A DNA stretch of 64,000 bases from UBA5209 sp964625015 (GTDB taxonomy: Bacteria; Patescibacteriota; Dojkabacteria; SC72): the NCBI GenBank assembly GCA_964625015.1, contig CAZUZI010000001.1:25139-89138 (forward strand), in the 5' to 3' direction. Positions 41,045-49,341 of this stretch are shown here, in pieces. The stretch's first letter is position 1, and each line of letters begins with the position of its first letter. Made by a program: the position numbers and the translations under genes. The notes beneath the pieces were generated by a model. It had not been told where the DNA came from and did not search any database. It saw only the letters and a list, made by a program, of their open reading frames with translations.

Positions 41045-42436
41045 TTAGTTAATAATTCCTCCGAAACCTTTAAATACACCAACTAAAATAATTAACCACC
41101 ACGCTCCAATTGTAAATAGTGAGCCAGCATTCTTCCCGACAACTCTCTTCCTCCACAGAACATATACCTGTATCGATAACAGTATAAAGACAAAGAGAAC
41201 AATTGCCAAACTAATTCCATCTGTTGTACCTATTGCATTTCTAATCCACAGTACAATACTAGAAGCATCAAAAGTATTTTCTTTCTCATCACCTTCGAGG
41301 AAGTATTCCGAGATATCGTGTTCTGAAATATTTCCTGCTGAGTCAGAAACAAGGATTAGTGATCTCTCTCCAATATCATCTTTTAATATTCCTAGTACTG
41401 CTTTTCCATCTTCAGTTAATTGTACATCAAATGTCTTATCTCCAGAGACAAAAGTAACACTCTTTACATCGCTTTCTGTAATGGTAAAGCTAAGTTGATA
41501 TCCAGTTTCAACCCTCTGAACCGCTATTGTATCTTCTGATATAGTGGGTGGGGTTGAATCAATTACAAACGTACTCTCTTTCGATTTAATATCTGTATCT
41601 TTCAACTGTGCAGTTATTTTTTTAGTACCTTCTTTCCAGTCCTTACCATGATCATATGTCCAAGAAGAAGAATTACTCTCGGTTTCCCCGATATATTCAC
41701 CATTATCAGTGATCTGAACTGTATAACTACCAGATATATTTGTAGTAGTTCCTTTTATATCTACATTCGCATCATTAATTATCTCATCTGTTTTCGGTGA
41801 AGTTATGCTAATTGATTTAATTTGCCCACTCTCAACAATTGTAGCTTTTGGTGTCTCCTTTACAGTTTGAGTTGTTGTTGCCTTAACTGTTTGTGAAGTT
41901 AGGTTACCAAACATTTGAACAACAAGTATGGTATTTTTACCTAAGAGTGTTCCCTCTACCACTGCAATGCCTATATCCTTGTAATTACCACTCATTATAT
42001 TCTCTTTATGAGTTGGGCTAGCCATCCATGCTTCATGTACTCCCTCGGCCGTTTTAAAGCCCTTGGCGAGGTTTTCTCCTGCGTATACATATTTGTATCC
42101 AGCTTGAGTTATAAACATCCATGGAGACTCTCCGTTTGGCCCAAAATGATCCCAGTACTGTTCTTGGAACATGTTATTAGCCTTTGCTTGGGCAGCTGCA
42201 GTGAGTGCGGCATTTGTATTTAATGCATTTAAACCAGCGGCAATCCTTTGTTGATTTGTTAACGCTATTAGATTCGCAGGCGTAACAGAACTTGCCATGA
42301 CTTCTGGTATACCAACTAATCCACCAAATGAATTAACAAGCAGTAAAACAATTGTGTAGAAAACCAATGCCACCCTTCTGAGCAGAATTGGTTGGTACTT
42401 ATTCTCTTTGGTTGGTATGAAAAGTCCCCTGAGCAT
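41045..42436 (-). CDS. CAP-domain (SCP/PR-1-like) surface protein with Ig-like region
   Basis: A 463-residue exported protein: N-terminal signal or anchor (~20-48), a CAP domain (ALTNQQRIAAGLNALNTN, YWDHFGPNGESPWMF, YAGENLAKGF, HKENIMSGNYKDIGIAV), one or two beta-sandwich modules (ISITSPKTDEI onward) and C-terminal membrane segments. The CAP residues His, Glu and His of the cleft are present. Bacterial CAP proteins are secreted, with function mostly unknown. A reversed REP-like element sits 16 bp upstream of its start. Confidence 0.87.
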   Translation of the reverse strand: MLRGLFIPTKENKYQPILLRRVALVFYTIVLLLVNSFGGLVGIPEVMASSVTPANLIALTNQQRIAAGLNALNTNAALTAAAQAKANNMFQEQYWDHFGPNGESPWMFITQAGYKYVYAGENLAKGFKTAEGVHEAWMASPTHKENIMSGNYKDIGIAVVEGTLLGKNTILVVQMFGNLTSQTVKATTTQTVKETPKATIVESGQIKSISITSPKTDEIINDANVDIKGTTTNISGSYTVQITDNGEYIGETESNSSSWTYDHGKDWKEGTKKITAQLKDTDIKSKESTFVIDSTPPTISEDTIAVQRVETGYQLSFTITESDVKSVTFVSGDKTFDVQLTEDGKAVLGILKDDIGERSLILVSDSAGNISEHDISEYFLEGDEKENTFDASSIVLWIRNAIGTTDGISLAIVLFVFILLSIQVYVLWRKRVVGKNAGSLFTIGAWWLIILVGVFKGFGGIIN

Positions 42437-42452
42437 TGCTCCATATTATCAC

Positions 42453-42479
42453 TTCAAAGCCAGGCTTACTAGGCCTATA
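42453..42479 (-). repeat. REP-like element, left copy (inverted)
   Basis: Read on the minus strand: TATAGG (42479-42474), six bases, then AAGCCTGGCTTTGAA (42467-42453). It has the same layout as the copies at 43052-43077 and 35345-35370, and faces the right copy across the transposase gene. Confidence 0.75.
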
Positions 42480-42571
42480 TAGTAGTCTTTTTGATGTTTA
42501 GGTTTTTAATATAACAAGAAAGAATGCCAGGCTTTAATGTTTGTTTAATCGCTTGAGGATATAATTTTGAT

Positions 42572-43039
42572 ATGTCAAAAAGAATTTTAATTGCAAATAG
42601 CTTCTATCATGTTTTTAACAGGGGAAATCATAAAAACAAGATATATTTTGAACAAAGTGATTATTCGCATTTCCGGAAATTAATGTTTAGATTACATAAA
42701 GATTATACATTTCAAATTTATTCTTATTGCTTTATGCCTAATCATTTCCATCTTCTTGTTAATGTTGGTTCAAATCCTAAGGAATTTCCTAAATATATGC
42801 ACCGCTTTATGACTGCCTACACAAAATACATAAACAAAAAATACAATCTCGTCGGGAGGCTATTTCAAAGTCCGTATAAAACGAGATATGTAACAAAAGA
42901 AAGTGGTCTCAAAATGGTAATGGAATATATAAGGAAGAATCCGGTAGAAGCTGGTTTTGTAACAGAAATTGATCATTATAAATGGTATCAAGATTTAAGC
43001 CTGGGAGGCAAAAAGGCTCATATAGAAGGGAATGTTTAA
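42572..43039 (+). CDS. REP-associated tyrosine transposase (IS200-like Y1_Tnp)
   Basis: A 155-residue single-strand DNA transposase. NSFYHVFNRGNHKNKIYF is the typical N-terminal block, FMPNHFHLLVNV holds the HUH metal-binding motif, and MVMEYIRKNPVEAGFV is the typical end block. The catalytic Tyr is likely in the AYTKYINKKY helix. The ATG at 42572 has no strong ribosome site. It lies between reversed REP-like elements; no IS605 tnpB is next to it. Confidence 0.9.
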   Translation: MSKRILIANSFYHVFNRGNHKNKIYFEQSDYSHFRKLMFRLHKDYTFQIYSYCFMPNHFHLLVNVGSNPKEFPKYMHRFMTAYTKYINKKYNLVGRLFQSPYKTRYVTKESGLKMVMEYIRKNPVEAGFVTEIDHYKWYQDLSLGGKKAHIEGNV

Positions 43040-43051
43040 GATTCTAGCAGT

Positions 43052-43077
43052 TATAGGATTTGTAAGCCTGGCTTTAA
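43052..43077 (+). repeat. REP-like element, right copy
   Basis: TATAGG (43052-43057), six bases, then AAGCCTGGCTTTAA (43064-43077), identical in core and spacing to the solo copy at 35345. It starts 12 bp after the transposase stop. Confidence 0.78.
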
Positions 43078-43082
43078 AGAAA

Positions 43083-43105
43083 AACCTGGGTCAGGAACCC
43101 AGGTT
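43083..43105 (-). terminator. Terminator of the HU gene
   Basis: A perfect 9-bp stem (AACCTGGGT 43083-43091 with ACCCAGGTT 43097-43105), 5-nt loop, followed on the minus strand by TTTC. It ends the HU transcript before the REP element. Confidence 0.82.
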
Positions 43106-43146
43106 ATCTTTTTCTCTCATCTAGAGAGAAATGCCGGCAGAGTTGC

Positions 43147-43419
43147 TTACTTAACAGATGCCTTAAGTGCTTTTCCAGCTTTGAAGGCAGGAACCTTTGA
43201 TGCTGGTAACTTGATCTTCTCAAGTGTCTTAGGGTTGATACCTGTTCTTGCAGCTCTTTCTCTTACTTCGAACTTACCGAATCCTGTAAGTAATACAGGG
43301 TCGCCTGCTTTAAGAGAATCTGTAACTGCATCGAATAATGCATCTACAGCTTCACCAGCCTGCTTCTTTGTAAGTCCTGCAGCTTTTGCTACTCTTTCGA
43401 TTAAATCTTTCTTTAACAT
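43147..43419 (-). CDS. hup: HU-family DNA-binding protein
   Basis: A 90-residue nucleoid protein. It reads MLKKDLIERVAKAAGLTKKQ at the start, GFGKFEVRERAARTGINPKT in the DNA-binding beta arm and KVPAFKAGKALK at the end, a standard HU. It is one of the few genes here with a strong Shine-Dalgarno (AGGAGG, about 9 nt before ATG), fitting high expression. The leader has an 8-bp inverted repeat (43455-43482) and a candidate promoter beyond it. Confidence 0.96.
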   Translation of the reverse strand: MLKKDLIERVAKAAGLTKKQAGEAVDALFDAVTDSLKAGDPVLLTGFGKFEVRERAARTGINPKTLEKIKLPASKVPAFKAGKALKASVK

Positions 43420-43454
43420 TTCTTTAAACCTCCTTTCTTTAGAGATATCGGTGC

Positions 43455-43482
43455 CACAAATCCTGATATCATACGATTTGTG
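43455..43482 (-). promoter_or_regulatory. Leader hairpin of the HU gene
   Basis: CACAAATC (43455-43462) and GATTTGTG (43475-43482) pair over 8 bp around a 12-nt loop that contains GATATC. It lies about 35 bp upstream of the HU start, inside the expected 5' leader. Confidence 0.5.
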
Positions 43483-43495
43483 CTACCACATGAAT

Positions 43496-43524
43496 AAAAT
43501 AGGCTAAATAAAGGTTTAAATCAA
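43496..43524 (-). promoter_or_regulatory. Candidate promoter of the HU gene
   Basis: On the minus strand TTGATT (43524-43519) and TATTTT (43501-43496) are separated by 17 bp. The -10 box is weak. The remaining ~260 bp up to the RNase Y terminator show no frame or repeat I can support. Confidence 0.45.
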
Positions 43525-43787
43525 GAAGCTTATTACTATGAGCTTTTTGACATGTGGTTGTAAAAAACATTGTAATATTAATATTTAATGATTGCATTTA
43601 TTCAAAATTCTTGAGCAATTTTATTTTAACGGTATTCTTAAAAATCCTTTTTCTATACAGTTTCATGACCGTTGGTATAAAAATGCCTTTAAATAGCCTA
43701 TTTCTATGTTTTTGTTTAAAGTAGTACGGATGTGATTTCCTATTAGTTTCAAGGTTAAAACTTGAACATTTTGTTTTATATAAAAGA

Positions 43788-43817
43788 AAAAGAGGAGGTT
43801 TCTCTTCCTCCTCTTTT
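43788..43817 (-). terminator. Terminator of the RNase Y gene
   Basis: A perfect 11-bp stem (AAAAGAGGAGG 43788-43798 with CCTCCTCTTTT 43807-43817), 8-nt loop, and further T residues on the minus strand. It ends the rny transcript 37 bp after its stop. Confidence 0.85.
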
Positions 43818-43853
43818 AGTTAAGTCCTGTAGTAATGCTTACTAGAAGTTGGC

Positions 43854-45374
43854 TTATCTAGCTACTTCTACAGCTCTAGTTTCTCTAATTAAAGTCACCT
43901 CTACATTTCCAGGGTAGTTTTGGGTCTTTTCAATCTTTGTTGCAATCTCTTTCGCAAGCACAGTCATCTCATCATCAGAGATTAATGCTGGTTTAACCAT
44001 TATTCTTAATTCTCTACCAGCTTTGATTGCAAATACCTCCTCGATCTTATCTCCACCGAGTTCTTTTGCAACATTTTCCAATGATTCTATTCTTTGAATA
44101 TACTGTTCATAACTGTCTTTTCTAGCTCCTGGTCTAGAACCGGATATTGCATCTGCAATATATACGATAACGGCTTCTACAGATTGTGGTTCTATATCTA
44201 AGTGATGAGCTTCGATAGCATTAACTAATTTCTCATCTAATCCATACTTTCTTGCGACTTGACCTGAAATATGGTGATGAGGACTATCAATCTTGTGTGT
44301 TAATACTTTTCCTACATCGTGAAGAAGACATGCTTTTTTAACAAGTCCTACATCTGCTTTAAGTTCAGCTGCTAACACTTCTCCCATTCTCATCATCTCA
44401 ATGGTATGAGACATTAGGGATTGTCCATAGCTTGTTCTATATTTCATTTTACCTATTAATTTTAATAGGCCAATATCAATACCTGGCCAATCTGCTTCTT
44501 CAGCAAGTATTTGACCATTTTTCTTTATCTCAATAGAGATTTCATTCTTTGCCTTTCTAATTGCTTCTTCAATTGAGCCTGGGTGTATTCTTCCATCACC
44601 AATTAATTTGGTAAGTGCTACTGATGCTATTTCTCTTCTTAATGGATCAAATGAGGAGAGTGCGATTGTATTTGGTGATTCATCAACGATTACATCTACA
44701 CCTGTTAATTTCTCAAATGCACGAATATTTCTTCCCTCTTTTCCAATGACTCTTCCTTTTACCTTGTCATCGTCAATCTTTATTGTAGAGGTAGTTGTTT
44801 CTCCAACATAGTCTGTTGCAATTCTTTGCATTGATTCTACGAGTATTTCTCTTGCTTTTTCTTCTGAAACTTCTTCTACTTTCTTTTCCGCCTGTCTTAT
44901 CTTTTTCGCTTCATAGTTCTTTATATCTTCATCTACCTGTTCAATGAGTTTCTGTTTCGCTTCTTCTTGTGTTAATCCAGATATTCTTTCAAGCTCGTCT
45001 TTAAGCTGCATGCGAGTTTTTTCTAATCCTCTTTGCATTTTTTTTACATTCTCAGAAGAAACTTCTATCTCTTCACTTTTTTGATCAAGCATCTTTGTTC
45101 TCTCATTTAACTTCTTCTCTCTATCTATGAGTAGGGACTCATGCTCTTGAGTTTCCTTTCTCATCTCTCTGAGTCTATCCTCAGATTCTTTTTTATTTCT
45201 TTCTATATCTTTCTCGGCTGACTCGATCTTGTCTCCGATTATTTTGTCTGCAACTCTCGCTATCTCCTCCTCAGGTATATTTTTAATATTTACCCATTTG
45301 GCTACTACTTTGAGGTATGTGAATACAGATATACCTCCTACGAGCATTGCAGCAATACCTATTATGAACTCCAT
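43854..45374 (-). CDS. rny: Ribonuclease Y
   Basis: A 506-residue membrane-anchored endoribonuclease that starts mRNA decay. It has an N-terminal membrane segment (~3-22), a long coiled coil (~35-180), a KH domain (GRVIGKEGRNIRAFEKLTGVD split at the GxxG loop) and an HD domain (SLMSHTIEMMRMGEVLA, CLLHDVGKVLTHKID with the HD pair). The end VTLIRETRAVEVAR is typical. It is a single gene with its own terminator. Confidence 0.96.
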   Translation of the reverse strand: MEFIIGIAAMLVGGISVFTYLKVVAKWVNIKNIPEEEIARVADKIIGDKIESAEKDIERNKKESEDRLREMRKETQEHESLLIDREKKLNERTKMLDQKSEEIEVSSENVKKMQRGLEKTRMQLKDELERISGLTQEEAKQKLIEQVDEDIKNYEAKKIRQAEKKVEEVSEEKAREILVESMQRIATDYVGETTTSTIKIDDDKVKGRVIGKEGRNIRAFEKLTGVDVIVDESPNTIALSSFDPLRREIASVALTKLIGDGRIHPGSIEEAIRKAKNEISIEIKKNGQILAEEADWPGIDIGLLKLIGKMKYRTSYGQSLMSHTIEMMRMGEVLAAELKADVGLVKKACLLHDVGKVLTHKIDSPHHHISGQVARKYGLDEKLVNAIEAHHLDIEPQSVEAVIVYIADAISGSRPGARKDSYEQYIQRIESLENVAKELGGDKIEEVFAIKAGRELRIMVKPALISDDEMTVLAKEIATKIEKTQNYPGNVEVTLIRETRAVEVAR

Positions 45375-45610
45375 TAGAGTACTGCTAATAATTTAATAAT
45401 CCTGATTGTGGAAAAGAAAACCGTTAATCTATGAAAGATTCCGGTTGTTTAGTTGTTTTCTAAATTTTGTATCAATATGTGTATTTTTCAAAACTTCATT
45501 AATCAAAAAATGTCACTATTTCTTTTCCAATTCCATATCAAAGATATGGCATATTCAAGGACTTTGTAATGATATCATTTTTATGAGTTTCTTTCCAGGA
45601 GTATATACAA

Positions 45611-45635
45611 AAAGGGGGAGATATACTCCCCCTTT
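45611..45635 (-). terminator. Terminator of the bactofilin-like gene
   Basis: A perfect 10-bp stem (AAAGGGGGAG 45611-45620 with CTCCCCCTTT 45626-45635), ATATA loop, T5 on the minus strand. The rest of the 280-bp gap (45375-45610) shows nothing I can support. Confidence 0.85.
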
Positions 45636-45654
45636 GAAATCAAGTAAAGATTAC

Positions 45655-46755
45655 TTACTTCTTCTTTGTACTTGCTTGGAATGCTTCATATTTTGCTCTT
45701 GCAATTGCACCTACTGTAGTTGTACTTAGAATCATTGAATATACAGCTCCAAAGATAGGGATTAGTTTGAAGAGTACGGTTAGTAATCTACCAACAAGGA
45801 GTGAGAGCAATCTCTTGTCATCATTAAACTTTACCAATGAGAGTAACTTGTGCCCTATTGCTGTTTCAGTCCATAGGGTGCCAAATGTTACTAGGAATAC
45901 AAGGACTGCCGTTATCAAGAATGCTAGGGGTGCTCCTACTAGTGTAACTGTTAATATGAATAGTGGGATTGGTATTGCAAAGAGTATTAGTAATCCAATT
46001 GCAAAGCTCTTAAGGAATTCTGAGAAAGAATCAGATATTTTCTTACCAAATGTAACTGTTTTTACAGGTGCAATATATATGAGTAATATACCAACTATAT
46101 ACATTCCAACAAAGCCAATTAGCGTTAATCCTAAATTAAATCCTCTTAAATCTTCTTTACTAAACTGGAATGTCGGTTTGTCTTTCTCTTCTGGTGTTGT
46201 AGAGAGTATATACTGTCCTGAGATCTTCTCTTCGTTTACAACTGGACTATCTGTATATGCTAGGAAGTCTCCAGAGACTGTTGCTTCTGAGGAGAGCTGA
46301 CCAGTTGCAACTCTTACATCATCTCCAATATTACCTGATATTTTTGCAGTACCAGATGCAATGTTTACATCTGTTGCGACATCAGCATCTAAGTCTACGA
46401 GCATACTTGCTACAAATACACTTGAACCTGCTGTTCCCTCTATACTTACTTCTGATCCAAATGCATATATATTTCCATATACGCTACCCAAGATATCTAC
46501 CTTAGATCCGAATGCGTACAGATCTCCTGATATGATTCCCTCTATTGTTACTGTCTCTCCAAATACTGCAAGATCTCCATCTACTGTACCGTTGATTACA
46601 GCACTATCTCCAGCAACATACAGGTCATCCTCTACAACAGAGCCTGTCTCTAATATGTAGTTTCCTGATCCAAATTGTGCTGCATATGTGTGTAGTGGAA
46701 AGAGTGTAGTAACTAAGAGTGCTACTACTGGTATTAAAAGATATTTTTTTACCAT
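45655..46755 (-). CDS. Bactofilin-like beta-helix protein with membrane domain
   Basis: A 366-residue exported protein. A signal peptide (~5-25) is followed by about 140 residues of six- to seven-residue beta repeats with alternating hydrophobic positions (DDLYVAGDSAVINGTVDGDL, GDLYAFGSKVDILGSV), the polymer-forming bactofilin pattern. About four membrane segments follow (from residue ~210) and a short Lys tail. Bactofilin domains form filaments in the cytoplasm or periplasm; here the domain should lie outside the membrane. Role unknown. Confidence 0.8.
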   Translation of the reverse strand: MVKKYLLIPVVALLVTTLFPLHTYAAQFGSGNYILETGSVVEDDLYVAGDSAVINGTVDGDLAVFGETVTIEGIISGDLYAFGSKVDILGSVYGNIYAFGSEVSIEGTAGSSVFVASMLVDLDADVATDVNIASGTAKISGNIGDDVRVATGQLSSEATVSGDFLAYTDSPVVNEEKISGQYILSTTPEEKDKPTFQFSKEDLRGFNLGLTLIGFVGMYIVGILLIYIAPVKTVTFGKKISDSFSEFLKSFAIGLLILFAIPIPLFILTVTLVGAPLAFLITAVLVFLVTFGTLWTETAIGHKLLSLVKFNDDKRLLSLLVGRLLTVLFKLIPIFGAVYSMILSTTTVGAIARAKYEAFQASTKKK

Positions 46756-46801
46756 TAGAATATTTGTTTAAATTATTCCTTAAGACAATATACCACAGAA
46801 T

Positions 46802-47446
46802 CTATACCTTTGTACCACACTCACCACAGAATTTGGCAGTTGGATCTAATTTCGCTCCACAGTTTGTACAGTTGGTTTTTGCTTTTAATGCATACCCACA
46901 CTCTGGGCAGAATTTTGCGTTTTTCTTAAGTGGTTTCTCGCATTGAGGACATGTTGCAACAATACCTTCTCTCCAATACTCTTTGCCAAGCTTTTTATCC
47001 TCTTCTGCCATTGCTGCATGAGCATATATTTCTTCTACAGATTTCTGTGATTGTGCTGCTGCCATTTCAACACCTAAATCTGGTGCACACTCTTTACAAA
47101 GACCTTTACTTCCATTCCAGCAAGATTCTCTGCATACCCAGTTACTACATTTTGGGCATTGTATGAAGTGTGGAAGTATTTCTTCTGATGCTTTCTCTAG
47201 TGCTCTCTCATGATCTTTTTCCCATGTTGCAGATTTCACAGAGTTACCAATAGAGGATGCGCTTGAAAGGAATCCTCCGAATATGGAGCTTGCACCTTCT
47301 AATACTTGCGATACTGTTCCTGTTGCAGATGGTATAAATTTACTTTTGTACCCATTCCCACATCTTGAACAGAAAAATTCGAATTGGAAACCAGTATCTG
47401 TACTTTTGTCTTCGTAGTTACTTGTAAAGTGTATATTTGTAGACAT
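46802..47446 (-). CDS. Multi-zinc-ribbon protein, unknown function
   Basis: About 214 residues. An N-terminal CSRCGNGYKSKF, a middle CPKCSNWVCRESCW...CKEC cluster and a C-terminal pair (CPQCEKPLKKNAKFCPECGY, CTNCGAKLDPTAKFCGECG) make at least three or four zinc ribbons. No enzyme domain is visible, so it may be an adaptor or a nucleic-acid- or protein-binding factor. I take the inner Met at 47446 as start (MSTNIHFTS). It is divergent from the first glycosyltransferase gene. Confidence 0.75.
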   Translation of the reverse strand: MSTNIHFTSNYEDKSTDTGFQFEFFCSRCGNGYKSKFIPSATGTVSQVLEGASSIFGGFLSSASSIGNSVKSATWEKDHERALEKASEEILPHFIQCPKCSNWVCRESCWNGSKGLCKECAPDLGVEMAAAQSQKSVEEIYAHAAMAEEDKKLGKEYWREGIVATCPQCEKPLKKNAKFCPECGYALKAKTNCTNCGAKLDPTAKFCGECGTKV

Positions 47447-47495
47447 GAAGGTTTTTTTACTCAAGTTATATATATCAGTATATCATTTTTAAGAT

Positions 47496-47503
47496 GGTAT
47501 AAT
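47496..47503 (+). promoter_or_regulatory. Extended -10 promoter of the glycan cluster
   Basis: TGG overlaps the box TATAAT (47498-47503), as at rnpB and queA. The first gene starts at 47531, giving a leader of about 20 nt. Confidence 0.55.
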
Positions 47504-47530
47504 GGGGGGGATAATATTAGGAATGATGAT

Positions 47531-48478
47531 ATGAAACTTTTAATATATATGCCAGCATTAAATGAGCAAGAAGGTATTGTAGATGTAATACAATCTCTTC
47601 CTAAGCATATAGAGGGTATAGATGAGATTAAGGTATTGGTTGTTGATGATGGTAGTGTAGATGATACTGCTAAATTAGCAATGGAGGCTGGTGCTTCTGT
47701 TGTTAAACATAGTGGGAACAAAGGGGTTGGGGTTGCTTTTCAGAGTGCAGTACAGTTTGCATTGGAGAATGAGGTTGATATTCTCGTTAGTATTGATGCT
47801 GATAGGCAGTTTAATAGTGAGCAGATTCCTGAGATTGTAAAACCAATATTACAAAATACTGCAGATATGGTAACCGGTAATAGATTTGTTAATGGTATGC
47901 CTGAGAATATGCCTAAGACAAAGTATTGGGGTAATATTCAGATGTCAAAATTAATATCAGTAATTAGTGGTCAGAAGTTTAGGGATGTATCATGTGGTTT
48001 TAGAGCATACAGTAGAGAGACATTGCTTAGATTAAATCTCTTTGGTGAGTTTACATATACCCAGGAAACTATATTAGATACTGTATACAAGGGTCTAAGG
48101 GTTGTAGAGTTCCCTGTTGATGTTTTGTATTTCCCAGAGAGAAAGTCTAGGGTAGCAGGTAGTATCTTAAAGTATGCATTTAATACTTCTTCCATTATTT
48201 TGAAAACTCTTAGAGATTACAAACCTATGATGTTCTTTGGTGGTATGGGTAGTGTATTAATAGGTATTGGAATAGTTTTGGAGATATTCTTAGGTATACA
48301 TTTCTTAATTACAGGTGATTTTACTCCTTACAAGTTTGTTGGGTTTACTGGTTTTGGTTTTCTTGTATTTGGTTTGTTACTTATGGTTGTTGGTTTAGTT
48401 GCTGGTATGATTAACAGAATCAGAGTAAATCAAGAAAGGATACTGTATGAATTAAAGAAAGAGAGGTATGATGATTAA
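47531..48478 (+). CDS. GT2 glycosyltransferase with C-terminal membrane segments
   Basis: About 315 residues. The GT-A domain has YMPALNEQEGIVDVIQ, VVDDGSVDDT, the DXD in SIDADRQFN and the later VSCGFRAYSRETLLRL, like polyprenyl-phosphate sugar synthases. Two membrane segments close the protein. It probably loads a sugar on a lipid carrier for the glycan cluster. The frame is open far upstream, but ATG 47531 starts right at the first beta strand. The next gene starts inside its last codons. Confidence 0.88.
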   Translation: MKLLIYMPALNEQEGIVDVIQSLPKHIEGIDEIKVLVVDDGSVDDTAKLAMEAGASVVKHSGNKGVGVAFQSAVQFALENEVDILVSIDADRQFNSEQIPEIVKPILQNTADMVTGNRFVNGMPENMPKTKYWGNIQMSKLISVISGQKFRDVSCGFRAYSRETLLRLNLFGEFTYTQETILDTVYKGLRVVEFPVDVLYFPERKSRVAGSILKYAFNTSSIILKTLRDYKPMMFFGGMGSVLIGIGIVLEIFLGIHFLITGDFTPYKFVGFTGFGFLVFGLLLMVVGLVAGMINRIRVNQERILYELKKERYDD

Positions 48479-49341
48479 GAATATGAAAGTTCTAATTGTT
48501 TTAGTTAATTACAATGGTTTACATCTCCTAAAAAAGCATCTTCAATCTGTGCTATCAACTAACTATCCAAACTTTGATATCTTAGTTGTTGATAACGGAT
48601 CTACTGATGGATCTGTAGAATTTCTAAAAAACGAATATCCAAATGTATTGTTGGTCGAAAGTGAAGAAAATCTTGGATTTGGTAGAGCAAATAACCTGGG
48701 GGTATTTAAATATCCTGAATATGATGCATATGTATTCCTAAACAATGACATGTCTGTTGAAAGTAATTGGTTGAATGAATTAGTTAAGGTAGTAAATATA
48801 GAGGAGGGTGTTGGTGCTGTTGGTAGTAAGATACTGTATTCTAAGAAAAGAGATGGTAAATATATTGTTAATTCTGCTGGTATGGAGCTGGACAACCACT
48901 ACATGGCGTATGATAGGCATGATGGGGAGATTGATACTAAAGAGTTGAATGTCGTAGAGAAGGTCGAGGCATTAACTGGTGGTGCTCTCTTAGTAACCAA
49001 GGAGGCTTGGGATGTGATTGGTGGTTTTAATTCTAATATGTTCATGTATTACGAGGANNNNNNNNNNTGATCTGTCTCTGAGATTGAGAGATTTTGGATA
49101 TGATTTGTATTATTGCGGTTTCAGTACTGTGTATCATGATCATATGGGCTCTTCTAAGAAGATGGGTAGTACTAAACGTAATCTTATGAATATGAGGAAT
49201 AGGTATATTAGTATTGTAAGTAGGATGGGATATTTGATAGGATTAACGGAAACAGTTTGGTATCTTTTTAATTACTTTTTGTGGAAAATATTCTTCTTAA
49301 AGAAAGTAACATTAAGAGAGTATTTAGAAAGGAAACAATGA
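48468..49341 (+). CDS. GT2 glycosyltransferase (rhamnosyltransferase-like), interrupted by 10 N
   Basis: The N-terminal part reads VLVNYNGLHLLKKHLQSVL, VVDNGSTDGS, NLGFGRANNLG and FLNNDMSVE, typical of family GT2 rhamnosyl- and related transferases, up to MFMYYE. After the gap the other piece continues DLSLRLRDFGYDLYYCG and HDHMGSSKKMGS. Homologues read YYE-D-x-DLSLRLR here, so both parts are one gene and the frame change is due to the arbitrary 10-N filler. The stop overlaps the ABC permease start (ATGA). Confidence 0.85.
49058..49067. other. Assembly gap of 10 N
   Basis: A short placeholder inside a GT2 gene. The flanking codons suggest that only about three bases (one codon and phase) are truly missing. 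Confidence 0.95.

Larger units (their letters stand above)
42453..43077 (+). mobile_element. REP-associated Y1 transposase element (RAYT)
   Basis: The Y1 transposase gene is bracketed by REP-like elements in inverted orientation, with a third partial copy (42526-42537, GCCAGGCTTTAA) inside. This matches REP/RAYT units, in which a single-copy transposase is kept next to scattered REP sequences that it may move or process. Confidence 0.75.

Noticed and set aside
45406..45729. 107-residue plus-strand frame rich in Cys and Phe
   Set aside because: It crosses the perfect terminator hairpin and the end of the bactofilin-like gene, has no ribosome site and reads like translated low-complexity sequence.
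46257..46660. Plus-strand Leu/Ser-rich frames opposite the bactofilin-like gene
   Set aside because: They mirror the repeats of the real gene on the other strand and have no independent support.
48468..49341. Apparent frameshift in a GT2 gene
   Set aside because: The frame change coincides with a 10-N filler of arbitrary length and both sides continue one conserved domain, so it is an assembly effect and not a mutation.
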